Assembly (NCBI GenBank): GCA_013287645.1
Contig: JABDDJ010000019.1
Location: 1-42,731 of the forward strand
Source: Chlamydiota bacterium
GTDB taxonomy: Bacteria; Chlamydiota; Chlamydiia; Chlamydiales; JABDDJ01
Direction: 5' to 3'
Length of the DNA stretch: 42,731 nt
The position numbers were made by a program, and so were the translations under genes. Below, piece after piece: positions 17,413 through 24,724 of the stretch. The notes beneath the pieces are model-generated. The model saw nothing but the letters and a program-made list of their open reading frames with translations. It was not told the origin of the DNA and did not search any database. Every line of letters begins with the position of its first letter. The first letter of the stretch is position 1.

Positions 17413-17793
17413 ATGGATTGGTCACCTATTTTCGCTAAATTTTTAGGAATTTACCTTTTGATTATTGTTGTCATTTGGTTGACACGCAAAGAATCCTTTG
17501 AAAGAGCAATACGAGACGTTATTTTATCAGATGGAATGTTTGCGCTTAGCGGCGCAATTCACATCATTATTGGTTTAATGATTGCTATTTTACACCCTAT
17601 CTGGACTGTTAATTGGCAAGGTCTTATCACATTGGTTGCCTATTCATCGATTGTTCAAGGAGTCCTCCGTTTGGCTTTTCCTATTCAGTCCAGAAAAAAT
17701 ATCTTGAAATCATTAGAAAAGGGTTATTGGATTTGGATAATCGTGGCAGGTGCCCTAGGCATCTTTCTAACCTACAGTGGCTTTACTCACTAA
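17413..17793 (+). CDS. Small integral membrane protein
   Basis: A 126-residue protein with four predicted membrane helices (about 10-27, 41-62, 68-85 and 103-122) and few charged residues outside short loops. AGGGAG 7 nt before the ATG supports the start. Nothing identifies a function. The 194 nt after it, up to the convergent membrane-protein gene, hold no convincing gene. Confidence 0.68.
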   Translation: MDWSPIFAKFLGIYLLIIVVIWLTRKESFERAIRDVILSDGMFALSGAIHIIIGLMIAILHPIWTVNWQGLITLVAYSSIVQGVLRLAFPIQSRKNILKSLEKGYWIWIIVAGALGIFLTYSGFTH

Positions 17794-17987
17794 AGCAATC
17801 AGATAGAATGTCTCCGGTTGAGAAAAGTAGAACACTGATTAGAAAAACCAATCGGAAATGGCGGCTACGTAAGATTTTACATAACTTGACGTGTTGGACA
17901 AATGACGATTTCACGGATACACACATTTTGTGGTTGTTGGAAGGCAAAAAGAATTGTCCTTGGTTTTGTTTGATAATCTTCTTATTT

Positions 17988-18395
17988 TCATGGTTTAAAA
18001 ACAGATCGGACTTTCCATAGATACCAGGAAGACCAAATTGAAAAAAGAACAAAAGGAAGAAAGAGTAATGTTCCCGGGCGAAAATAAGTATTAAATTCTC
18101 GAAAAAGAATGAAAGTGAATGAATACCAGTACAAAGCGTTCGCCATTTGGGCTGCGAGAAGGCCTATAAAGCGTTGCCTGTTGAGCGCTATGGATCCAAT
18201 CAAGAGAAGAGGAACCGACCAGAGTAGATCAGCTATCCCAAGACCATATGTAACTATTTTTTCAGATTGCTCTAAAGGAGCTTTTACGAACACAATTGTC
18301 CAAAAGACGATGTGAAGTACAGCCGCAATTCCATTAACGGCAGCTATAAGTTTGATTAAATGAAAAGTATCTTCTTTAGCTTTAATCATCGTCAT
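17988..18395 (-). CDS. Small integral membrane protein downstream of fic
   Basis: A 135-residue protein with four predicted helices (about 13-36, 45-65, 73-98 and 104-125) and a basic C-terminus. The start overlaps the end of the Fic gene by 14 bp; using the Met at residue 3 shortens the overlap to 8 bp. Either way the two genes are probably translated together. No family is recognised. Confidence 0.65.
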   Translation of the reverse strand: MTMIKAKEDTFHLIKLIAAVNGIAAVLHIVFWTIVFVKAPLEQSEKIVTYGLGIADLLWSVPLLLIGSIALNRQRFIGLLAAQMANALYWYSFTFILFREFNTYFRPGTLLFLPFVLFSIWSSWYLWKVRSVFKP

Positions 18396-19503
18396 TTTCG
18401 CTATTCATTGTTGTTTGTATAAGAATTTTAAGAAGCCTTTTGAAACGATAAATTTGACCTGCACGCCCTGTCTTTTCTCGAACAGGAATAAGAATACCAG
18501 CTTCCACTAAAACATTAAGTAAGCGACTTGCTGTAGCTTTAGGAATACTAGTTGCATTAACAAAACCCGTACCCTTAAAGATAGGGTAAGAAAAAATAAA
18601 ATCTAAAATTTTGATGCCGAAATGAGAGCGAGTTATCTCAGCTATACTCATTTTCATTTCTTCATATAATTTTATTACTTGCTTAGCTAAAGAACTTTGA
18701 GATTGAGCTTGAAAAATTATTGCTTGGAGAAAAAATTCAATCCAGTCATCCCAAGCATTATTTTTAGAGATATTCTCCAAATGATCATAATAGGCATTTC
18801 TTTCTAAATCAAAAAAACCGCTGATATAAAAAGAGGGGCGGGAGATCAACTTTTTTTCATAGAGAAATAATGGAATCAGAATACGACCAATTCGCCCATT
18901 CCCATCCAGAAAAGGATGTAATAATTCAAATTGGGCGTGAATAATCGCAAGTTGAACAAGTCTTTCTCTATCGTTCAAATGAAAATATTTTTCAAAATTG
19001 GAAAGATGATCCAATAATTCAATAGGCGAAGGAGGAACAAAGGTTGCTTGTTCTATAGAAGCTCCAGTACGTCCTATCCAATTTTGCGTTTTGCGAAACT
19101 CTCCTCTTCTTTTATTATTTCCCCTCACTCCCTCTAATAAGATCTTATGCATTTCTTTTATAAGATTTAAGGTGAGAGGTGTACGGGCTAGGTTATCGAT
19201 TGCATATTGTAGCGTTCTTCTGTAGTTTGTCACCTCTTGAACATCATGAAAATTTTTAATATCTTCAGATGGTTCGGCATCAAATTCAAGAATATCTTCC
19301 AAAGTCGCTTGGGTACCCTCAATCCGAGATGAAAGGACAGCTTCTTGGGTCATAATCGGAGCCAGCAACAGCTCAGGATTTGGGATAGTCTGAAGAATTC
19401 CGTCAAACCTCGCTAAATGGCTATTTGCTTGAGCGATGTTGGGTACATGCCGCTCCCAATCAATCATTTTAAGAGGCAATTTCTCAGGAAGATAAGGTTC
19501 CAT
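18382..19503 (-). CDS. Fic-domain protein with N-terminal inhibitory helix and C-terminal winged helix
   Basis: Fic enzymes usually transfer AMP from ATP to a target hydroxyl group. The full active-site motif HPFLDGNGRIGR is at residues 196-207. The N-terminus holds the inhibitory-helix motif SSRIEG (58-63, S/TxxxE-G type), whose Glu blocks productive ATP binding, so this is a class II, self-inhibited Fic. Residues about 295-365 form a winged helix (IFKGTGFVNATSIPKATASRLLNVLVEAGILIPV), common in this subgroup and possibly autoregulatory. Length 373 matches the family. It is divergent from the iminopeptidase gene; repeated GGAAyATT motifs lie upstream. In an amoeba-associated bacterium it could be a regulator, a toxin-like enzyme or an effector; the winged helix favours a bacterial role. 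Confidence 0.93.
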   Translation of the reverse strand: MEPYLPEKLPLKMIDWERHVPNIAQANSHLARFDGILQTIPNPELLLAPIMTQEAVLSSRIEGTQATLEDILEFDAEPSEDIKNFHDVQEVTNYRRTLQYAIDNLARTPLTLNLIKEMHKILLEGVRGNNKRRGEFRKTQNWIGRTGASIEQATFVPPSPIELLDHLSNFEKYFHLNDRERLVQLAIIHAQFELLHPFLDGNGRIGRILIPLFLYEKKLISRPSFYISGFFDLERNAYYDHLENISKNNAWDDWIEFFLQAIIFQAQSQSSLAKQVIKLYEEMKMSIAEITRSHFGIKILDFIFSYPIFKGTGFVNATSIPKATASRLLNVLVEAGILIPVREKTGRAGQIYRFKRLLKILIQTTMNSENDDD

Positions 19504-19505
19504 AT

Positions 19506-19620
19506 TTCAATAAATGTTCCATTTTTCTCAAATCATAAGATATTTCTGAATAAATGTCTTGTGTTTGGAACATTCTTTTAGAAAAAACTCATTTCTAAGA
19601 GAAAATGGAATATTTATTCT
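19506..19620. promoter_or_regulatory. Inverted GGAAyATTTATT motifs between fic and pip
   Basis: The minus strand of 19506-19529 reads GAGAAAAATGGAACATTTAT and onward; the plus strand of 19599-19620 reads GAGAAAATGGAATATTTATT. They form a spaced inverted repeat about 70 nt apart. A third related copy, GGAACATTCTTT, lies at 19567-19578. This is the kind of operator layout expected for the winged helix of the Fic protein or an unlinked regulator. Confidence 0.45.
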
Positions 19621-19733
19621 AGTCTCTATGGTTTTATTTTGAATTTAATGAACAATCAATACTGACTCATTTACCCAGTACCTATAATATGGAATTGAAG
19701 TCATTATCTTGAATATTTTGGAGGTTCTTCGCT

Positions 19734-20762
19734 GTGTCTACCAATCGAATTGGATTAGAATTTAATGGATTAGAAGAAGCTAATCATCAACATCCATTTT
19801 ATCCCCTTACAGCATGCCTTGAAGAAGGATATCTTAAGGTATCAAATATCCACACTTTATATTATGCAACATATGGCAACACCAAAGGGATTCCTGTCAT
19901 TGTATTGCATGGTGGGCCAGGAGCTGGATGTCAGCAGGCATTTCTTAAAGTTTTCGATCTCAATCGCTTTTTTGTTATCACGTTCGACCAAAGGGGATCT
20001 ATGCGTTCATCTCCTTTGGGATCCATAGAAGAGAATACTCCACAACATTCTGTAGAAGATATTGAAACTCTCAGAAAACATTTTGAAATTGAACAATGGT
20101 TGATATTTGGAGGGTCTTGGGGAGTTGCACTAGCTACACTCTATGGACAGAAATATCCCGAAAAATGTTTAGGCTTCATTCTGCGGGGAGCCTTTTTGGG
20201 AAGGAAGCTAGACTATTTAAATGTGTTATATGGGATGGGTAGAGTGTTTCCTGAAGCTTATGATGTGTTCATCCAATTTATTCCTGAAGAAGAACGTCAC
20301 GACTTACTCACAGCCTATTATAGGAGAGTAATGGATCCAGATCTAAAAATTTGCATGCCTGCTGCACGTAAATTTATGAAGTTCGACCTCATCTGCGGTT
20401 CACATCTTCCTGATCCAGCTAAAGTGGACAAATTTCTGCAAAAAGATGACTTTGTACTTGGTGTAAGTAAGTTGTTTTTGCACTACTCGATGCATGACTT
20501 TTTCTTAGAAAACAACCAGATTTTGTCTAACATGAACCGAATTTCTCATCTTCCTGCTATTATTGTACATGGTCGTTGGGATGCAGTATGCCTTCCAGAA
20601 ACGGCTTATTTATTGCATAAGCATTGGAAAAACAGCCTTCTTTGGTTTGTCTTAGGCGGGGGGCATTCTTCAAATGATCCGGCAATTGCTGCTTCTCTTG
20701 CAACAGCTATGGATACGTTTGCTGAGCAACTCGTTTTGACAACCTCTCTTTCATGGATATGA
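19734..20762 (+). CDS. pip: Proline iminopeptidase (alpha/beta hydrolase)
   Basis: Cytosolic aminopeptidase removing N-terminal proline from peptides. The 342-residue sequence shows the family motifs HGGPGAG (59-65, oxyanion hole), FDQRGSMRSSP (84-94) and GGSWG (126-130) with nucleophile Ser128; GRWDAVC (about 285) gives the Asp and GGGHSSND the His. The start is GTG, chosen because TGGAGG lies 8 nt before it and no ATG fits the conserved N-terminus. The first 20 residues are slightly longer than in most homologues. It is a single gene, just left of the accessory island, with no partner. Confidence 0.92.
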   Translation: MSTNRIGLEFNGLEEANHQHPFYPLTACLEEGYLKVSNIHTLYYATYGNTKGIPVIVLHGGPGAGCQQAFLKVFDLNRFFVITFDQRGSMRSSPLGSIEENTPQHSVEDIETLRKHFEIEQWLIFGGSWGVALATLYGQKYPEKCLGFILRGAFLGRKLDYLNVLYGMGRVFPEAYDVFIQFIPEEERHDLLTAYYRRVMDPDLKICMPAARKFMKFDLICGSHLPDPAKVDKFLQKDDFVLGVSKLFLHYSMHDFFLENNQILSNMNRISHLPAIIVHGRWDAVCLPETAYLLHKHWKNSLLWFVLGGGHSSNDPAIAASLATAMDTFAEQLVLTTSLSWI

Positions 20763-20816
20763 ACAGAATGTTTGAAAGCAGGTCGACAACAAAATTTAAT
20801 TTTTAGCTCTTTTCCC

Positions 20817-20874
20817 TACCTCCTTCATGTATATAGATCAACAAAGTCAACGACAAAGGGGGTTCTAGGGGGAG
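20817..20874. repeat. Element-end direct repeat, copy 1
   Basis: About 58 bp beginning TACCTCCTTCAT and containing CAACAAAGTCAACGAC and AGGGGGTTC, closely matching 23015-23073; weaker similarity extends about 35 nt leftward. The two copies bracket the hip module and appear to be the left ends of two related integrative elements. Confidence 0.75.
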
Positions 20875-21017
20875 GTTATGGGAAAAGAAAGAGGCGCGGT
20901 CCTGCTATCCTTCGATTTTAGAGTGAGTACCGCATTGAAAAGGGCTCAGCTATTGGAAAGCGGTATCAATTATCTCCGGTTTATGACGATAAATCGATAA
21001 CGAGATATGTTTTAATA

Positions 21018-21117
21018 ATGACATAAATCTATGTCAATAAATACATGACATAGATTTTTTCTTTTTTTATTAGACATAAATCTATGTCATGTATTTATTG
21101 ACATAGATTTATGTCAT
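21018..21117. promoter_or_regulatory. 40-bp perfect inverted repeat built of operator-like palindromes
   Basis: Arms 21018-21057 and 21078-21117 are perfect reverse complements over 40 nt, separated by a 20-nt T-rich spacer. Within them lies the dyad TGACATA-4 nt-TATGTCA: complete at 21019-21036 and 21099-21116, with one mismatch at 21072-21089, and as a half-site at 21046-21052. It ends 30 nt before the HipT-like start, fitting autoregulation by the downstream HTH antitoxin. It could also form a cruciform or mRNA hairpin. Confidence 0.75.
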
Positions 21118-21147
21118 CTGATAAAGTAAAGAAAACCCAGAGGGAAG

Positions 21148-22046
21148 ATGGAAATTTGCTGTAGATGTAAGAAAACCATGGTCGATGAAGAAAAATGGTA
21201 TGGTTTACATAAGAATTGTTTTATTGAATGGTTTGGCTTACCTGCTCTCTTGCAGTTTTCAGATATAATACCTCGATCGCAATCATTGATTCCTTTGGAA
21301 AATCAAGGAACGAATACAAGTTTTTTTCACGGAGCATTTCGTAAGTATTCCTCTCGTCTTGGTGAAGACAATTATATTCTGAAGGTTGTTCAAAAAGACC
21401 ATCCCGAGTTGCCAGCAACTGAATTTTTGTGTAATCAAATTTTTAAATGTTTAGGTGTAGAGATTCCTAATCATTATCTAGTATGCTATCCGGATGATTA
21501 TTTTTGTTTTGCCACCCAGAATTTCATGTCAAAATTGTCAAATTCATCTCTGGTTCATATCTATCACTATTTAAAAAAAATAGAGATGAACATAATTGTG
21601 AAAAATTGATTTCGATAATCGGAGATAAGACTGGGAGAAGAACGGAGCAGGAAAGATTTGTTTATCTCACATTAGCTGATAGTCTGATAGGAAATCACGA
21701 TCGTCATGGACGAAATTTGGGATTTATTCAAACACCAAAGGGAATGCAATTAGCTCCGTTTTACGATAATCCTTCATATGTTGGTTTAGATGATGATTCA
21801 ATGTTGGGAGCTGACTTGCAACCAAGGGGAGCAATTTTTACTAAAGAAACGGATGAGCCTACCATGAAGGATTATGTACATGAATGGAATCGCCTAGGTT
21901 ATGAAAATGTAGTCCAGCGCTTTCGAAAGAGATGTTCTCTAGAAAAATTGAGAGGTCTTATTGAAGAAAGTTTTATCGGTGAAAAACGAAAAAAGGCTTT
22001 ATTCCGTCTGATTAGTAAGAGAAGTGAGGAACTATGCGGACATTAA
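21148..22046 (+). CDS. hipT-like: HipT-like Ser/Thr kinase (HipA family), interrupted by a -1 frameshift
   Basis: Two overlapping frames together give a HipA-type kinase of about 299 residues, the size of HipT kinases. The N-terminal frame (21148-21609) starts with a CxxC...HxxC mini zinc motif (CCRCKKTMVDEEKWYGLHKN), then YILKVVQKDHPELPATEF with the ATP-contacting Lys and the conserved Glu. The second frame carries GNHDRHGRN (catalytic Asp) and YDNPSY (DFG-equivalent). HipA-type kinases phosphorylate aminoacyl-tRNA synthetases and halt translation. The frames join at A8 (21573-21580), where a -1 slip on A-AAA-AAA continues LKK directly into NRDEHN. Whether this is programmed, a mutation or a sequencing error is open. 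GAGGGA precedes the ATG. The last 13 bp overlap the antitoxin gene. Confidence 0.82.
21573..21580 (+). other. A8 slippery run joining the two HipT-like frames
   Basis: In the upstream frame the run reads TTA-AAA-AAA-ATA, giving the heptamer A-AAA-AAA of bacterial -1 frameshifting. A -1 slip moves translation to AAT-AGA-GAT, which continues the kinase domain. Without the slip the protein stops 10 codons later and lacks the catalytic loop. A homopolymer is also the most error-prone sequence type. Confidence 0.6.
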
Positions 22047-22666
22047 AAATTATTGGAGTTGATATATTTTTAGAAAAACGTAAGACACGTTTGCATGTAG
22101 GTGTTTTGAAAAGAGTAAATGGGATAATGATGTTCACTTACGATGATCATTATTTTACCGCTAAAAATATTATTCCACTTGGGCCCGAGTTTCCACTGAC
22201 ACAAAAGCAATTTGTGTCAAATCAGCTTTTTCCCTCTCTAGAAGATCGAATCCCCTCACAACAAAATCCCGCTTACCCTGAATACTGCCGATTAATGGGA
22301 ATTGATCCTAATGAACGAGATGCCTTTATCTTATTGTCCACAATAGGAAGGAAAGGGCCTTCTTCGTTTATGTTTAGCCCCCTATTTGAACGAAATATGA
22401 AACCTGAAGATTTAATTAAGTTCAGAGAGTCATTAGGACTGACTACTAGGGAATTTGCAAAAGTGTTTGAGTTCTCTCAGCCATCTTTAAATGCTCTAGA
22501 AAGAGGTAGAACTTCTGGAAAAGACATTTTAAAACGTTTGGAAATATTGCTTAATTTCCCAGCCGTAGCGTTAGATCTTTTGATAATAAATGGTGGTCAT
22601 CTTATTTATGATAAATGGATTGCTGCTGTGGAGCATTTGAAGGAAAAAGGAAAGAGTGGGTCCTGA
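22034..22666 (+). CDS. Fused HipS-HipB-like antitoxin
   Basis: A 210-residue protein with two recognisable parts. Residues 1 to about 115 resemble the N-terminal subdomain of HipA (HipS in three-gene hipBST systems): LHVGVLKRVNGIMMFTYDD..., GPEFPLTQKQF and a proline-rich SLEDRIPSQQNPAYPEYCRLMGI. Residues about 127-185 are an Xre/HipB-type HTH (LIKFRESLGLTTREFAKVF, FSQPSLNALERGRTSG) followed by a helix with LLNFPAVALDLL. In hipBST, HipS neutralises HipT and HipB binds DNA; here both roles seem joined in one chain downstream of the toxin. It overlaps the kinase gene by 13 bp with GTGAGGA before its ATG, indicating coupling. The palindrome array at 21018-21117 is its likely target. Confidence 0.78.
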   Translation: MRTLKIIGVDIFLEKRKTRLHVGVLKRVNGIMMFTYDDHYFTAKNIIPLGPEFPLTQKQFVSNQLFPSLEDRIPSQQNPAYPEYCRLMGIDPNERDAFILLSTIGRKGPSSFMFSPLFERNMKPEDLIKFRESLGLTTREFAKVFEFSQPSLNALERGRTSGKDILKRLEILLNFPAVALDLLIINGGHLIYDKWIAAVEHLKEKGKSGS

Positions 22667-22732
22667 ATCCTTGTCCTTAAAGTAGCTCTAGCTCTTATCG
22701 TTTTGACATAAAAAAGCCGAACATCTTGTCAT

Positions 22733-22857
22733 TCGAACCACTCCATTGAACCCAGCGCTTGCACTTATCTTACAGAAAAACAACAGGTTGCAAAATGAAA
22801 AAACCGGACAAATCCTCTTTGAAGAGAGTTTGTCCGGTGAATTGCCGATGACCGGAC
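22733..22857 (+). repeat. 125-bp direct repeat, left copy (attL-like)
   Basis: Matches 32103-32227 with four differences (22742, 22751, 22754 and 22849) and an identical 94-nt core between the last two. It includes the tRNA terminator hairpin and the last bases of a tRNA-Leu 3' end (TTGCCGA.GACCGGAC). The first three differences are synonymous in the recombinase frame. Confidence 0.85.
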
Positions 22858-22982
22858 AATTATCGAACCACATTGTTGAAGGAATGCGCAAAATCTATGA
22901 GCTTGAACCTTTTATAAAATTGGAAACTTTGCTCACAGCAGAATGCAAAAAAGGGGCAAAAATCTATAAAAGAGCTGTTTAG
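22733..22982 (+). pseudogene. Detached 3' end of a large serine recombinase gene
   Basis: The frame encodes the same C-terminal residues as the recombinase at the right end of the element (TTPLNPALALILQKNN...ESLSGELP), then continues 40 codons past the repeat (TGQLSNHIVEGMRKIYELEPF...) to a stop at 22980-22982. No start or catalytic domain is present, so it is not an independent gene. If the flanking direct repeats recombined, this tail would become the C-terminus of the recombinase at 30660-32220, suggesting that it is the native end displaced by integration. Confidence 0.7.
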
Positions 22983-23014
22983 CAGTGGTCAACGGTATTT
23001 TTGCTTCTTTTCTT

Positions 23015-23073
23015 TACCTCCTTCATATCAATAGAACAACAAAGTCAACGACAGAGGGGGTTCCAAGGGGGAG
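23015..23073. repeat. Element-end direct repeat, copy 2
   Basis: The counterpart of 20817-20874, lying 33 nt after the detached recombinase tail. The gene-free stretch 22983-23307 holds this repeat and an AT-rich leader ending in AGGATAA before the next gene; no other gene is supported there. Confidence 0.75.
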
Positions 23074-23307
23074 AACTTTGAATGAGGTTACACGCAAATG
23101 TTTTCTCTTGAACAGTAAAACCAAGATGCTGTATTCTCTTGGTTTTTAGTTGCCTGACAGCTACTAAACTTGATTCTTGAGTGAATCAGTGTCCTTTGAC
23201 AAGGACCTTAATCTTGATTGAAATAATAAGGTTGAATCCAGGTAGCATTAACATGCTATGAATTTGATGAAAAATTTTCACAACTATTATTAGGATAAAG
23301 TATCATT

Positions 23308-23763
23308 ATGCCAAAACATCAATTAATTTCTGAAAATCTTCAGAAAATTCATTCTTCCGCTGAAGAAGTCATTTCATCTCATGTTCAACGTTTAGATAGG
23401 ATATCAAATGATATTAGAGCGCTTGAAGAGATTCTTTTAAAAGCAGGGATTCCCTTCAAGTTTTCATACTCTCTTAAACGTGAATTCTGGTTAGATTCCG
23501 AGGGGAAAAAAACCGATCAAACATATTATTATCTGGTTTGGGATAAAAAACGCATTATTTACGAAGTTTCTAAAGGTTATAATCAAACCCAAGAAAGTTT
23601 ACCTTTGATTGAAACAAAATCTCAAGTTCGATTGTTTGTAGAAAATGAACTTGCAAGCTTTTATGAAAAAATTATTTTTTCTTTAAAAGAAGATCCTATG
23701 CAAGACATGGTTTGGAGTAAATCTCCTAACTTTAAAGAAATTGAACAAGAACTACCGTTCTAA
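23308..23763 (+). CDS. Hypothetical protein, first gene of the element-B cargo
   Basis: A 151-residue soluble protein I do not recognise. Residues 1-48 are strongly helical with heptad character (LQKIHSSAEEVISSHVQRLDRISNDIRALEEILLKAG), suggesting a coiled coil or dimer helix. The rest contains beta strands (KFSYSLKREFWLDSEGKKT, YYYLVWDKKRIIYEV) and a helical end. AGGATAA lies upstream of the ATG. It is 76 nt from the protease gene on the same strand, so it is probably part of the same transcript. Placement ahead of a protease and a nuclease-helicase makes a regulatory, sensing or substrate role plausible, but nothing in the sequence proves it. Confidence 0.7.
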   Translation: MPKHQLISENLQKIHSSAEEVISSHVQRLDRISNDIRALEEILLKAGIPFKFSYSLKREFWLDSEGKKTDQTYYYLVWDKKRIIYEVSKGYNQTQESLPLIETKSQVRLFVENELASFYEKIIFSLKEDPMQDMVWSKSPNFKEIEQELPF

Positions 23764-23839
23764 ATCTGACAAACAATAAAACGAATTACGGACGTTTATA
23801 ATTTTATAAGCGTCCTTTCAAAAAATCAAAGGAATCCAC

Positions 23840-24724
23840 ATGTTTGCTTTAAATAGCTTGTATTCTCAACTTTTATTTTCTACTGTCCGGATCTCAACAA
23901 AAAACTATGATGGAAGAATTGGAAGTGGAACAGCATATTTTTTCCATTTAAAACTTGATGATAATCAAGTTGTACCAATTTTGATTACCAATAAACATGT
24001 TATTGAAAATGCTATCCTCGGAGAATTTTTAGTACATGAAGCAATGATGGATAAAAACGATAATAAATTGGCTCCTTCGGGCAAGTCCTGCAGAATAGTT
24101 TTTGAAAAAGATTTTCATAAGGAATGGCATTTGCATCCGAATAAAAATGTGGATCTTTGCGCAATGTTATTTCAGCCTTTGAAAACTAAAGCAGAGCAGC
24201 AGGACAAACAATTGTATTACACGCCATTAGATGAAACGTTAATCCCAAATGAGAAAACGATTAGCGAATTATCAGCTTATGAAGAAGTAACTATGGTAGG
24301 TTATCCGATCGGTTTATGGGATGAAATTAAAAATCTGCCGTTAATTCGAAAGGGAGGCACGGCATTGCATCCAATTGCAAATTTTCAAAATCAACCTATC
24401 GGCATTCTTGATATTGCTGCGTTTCCAGGATCATCGGGTTCTCCTGTTTTTATTGTTAATGAGGGCTCTTATAGTACTTCAAAGGGAATTCATATTGGAT
24501 CCAGGCTAATGTTCATAGGAACACAGTTTGCAGCGCCAAATTATACAGCAGAAGGTAAAATTGAAATTCGCGAAATCCCAACAGCTTTAGCTCCAATCGT
24601 AACGACTCAAAATTTTATTCATTTGGGATATTACATAAAATCTTCTGAAATTTTAACCCTCAAGACACATATTTTTAATAGTTTGGGTCTATCACTTTTG
24701 CAAGTAGGGCATCATGATACCTAA
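23840..24724 (+). CDS. Cytosolic trypsin-like serine protease
   Basis: A 294-residue trypsin-fold protease. The triad is visible: His53 in ITNKHVI, Asp105 in NVDLCAML and Ser199 in FPGSSGSP, the bacterial form of GDSGGP. VTMVGYPIGLWD (150-161) is the strand preceding the active-site loop in HtrA/Do-like and plant-type trypsin-like families. There is no PDZ domain, signal peptide or membrane anchor, so it should act in the cytosol, unlike most HtrA relatives. AAGGAA precedes the ATG. The 3' end overlaps the nuclease-helicase gene by 11 bp, so both proteins are likely made together. The role is inferred from this pairing: a protease effector or a maturation/activation step for the large partner. 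Confidence 0.88.
   Translation: MFALNSLYSQLLFSTVRISTKNYDGRIGSGTAYFFHLKLDDNQVVPILITNKHVIENAILGEFLVHEAMMDKNDNKLAPSGKSCRIVFEKDFHKEWHLHPNKNVDLCAMLFQPLKTKAEQQDKQLYYTPLDETLIPNEKTISELSAYEEVTMVGYPIGLWDEIKNLPLIRKGGTALHPIANFQNQPIGILDIAAFPGSSGSPVFIVNEGSYSTSKGIHIGSRLMFIGTQFAAPNYTAEGKIEIREIPTALAPIVTTQNFIHLGYYIKSSEILTLKTHIFNSLGLSLLQVGHHDT

Larger units (their letters stand above)
20778..22754 (+). mobile_element. Probable remnant element A carrying the hip module
   Basis: The left end (20778-20874) resembles the left end of element B (22981-23073), and the right end runs into a recombinase 3' fragment with synonymous differences from the element-B recombinase. This suggests an older related element whose recombinase body was lost. 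Boundaries are inferred. The 385 nt between pip and the HipT-like gene hold the end repeat, about 140 nt with no visible feature, and the operator array. Confidence 0.45.

Noticed and set aside
17613-18052. Frames on both strands between the two small membrane-protein genes
   Set aside because: No family resemblance and heavy overlap with better-supported genes.
21061-21071. T-rich spacer of the 40-bp inverted repeat as an intrinsic terminator tail
   Set aside because: The T-run is in the loop between the arms rather than after the stem, and the dyads are better explained as operators for the following operon.
22746-22982. 78-codon frame as an independent gene
   Set aside because: It begins with TTG inside a repeated recombinase 3' end and lacks its own start signal, so it is treated as a displaced gene fragment.
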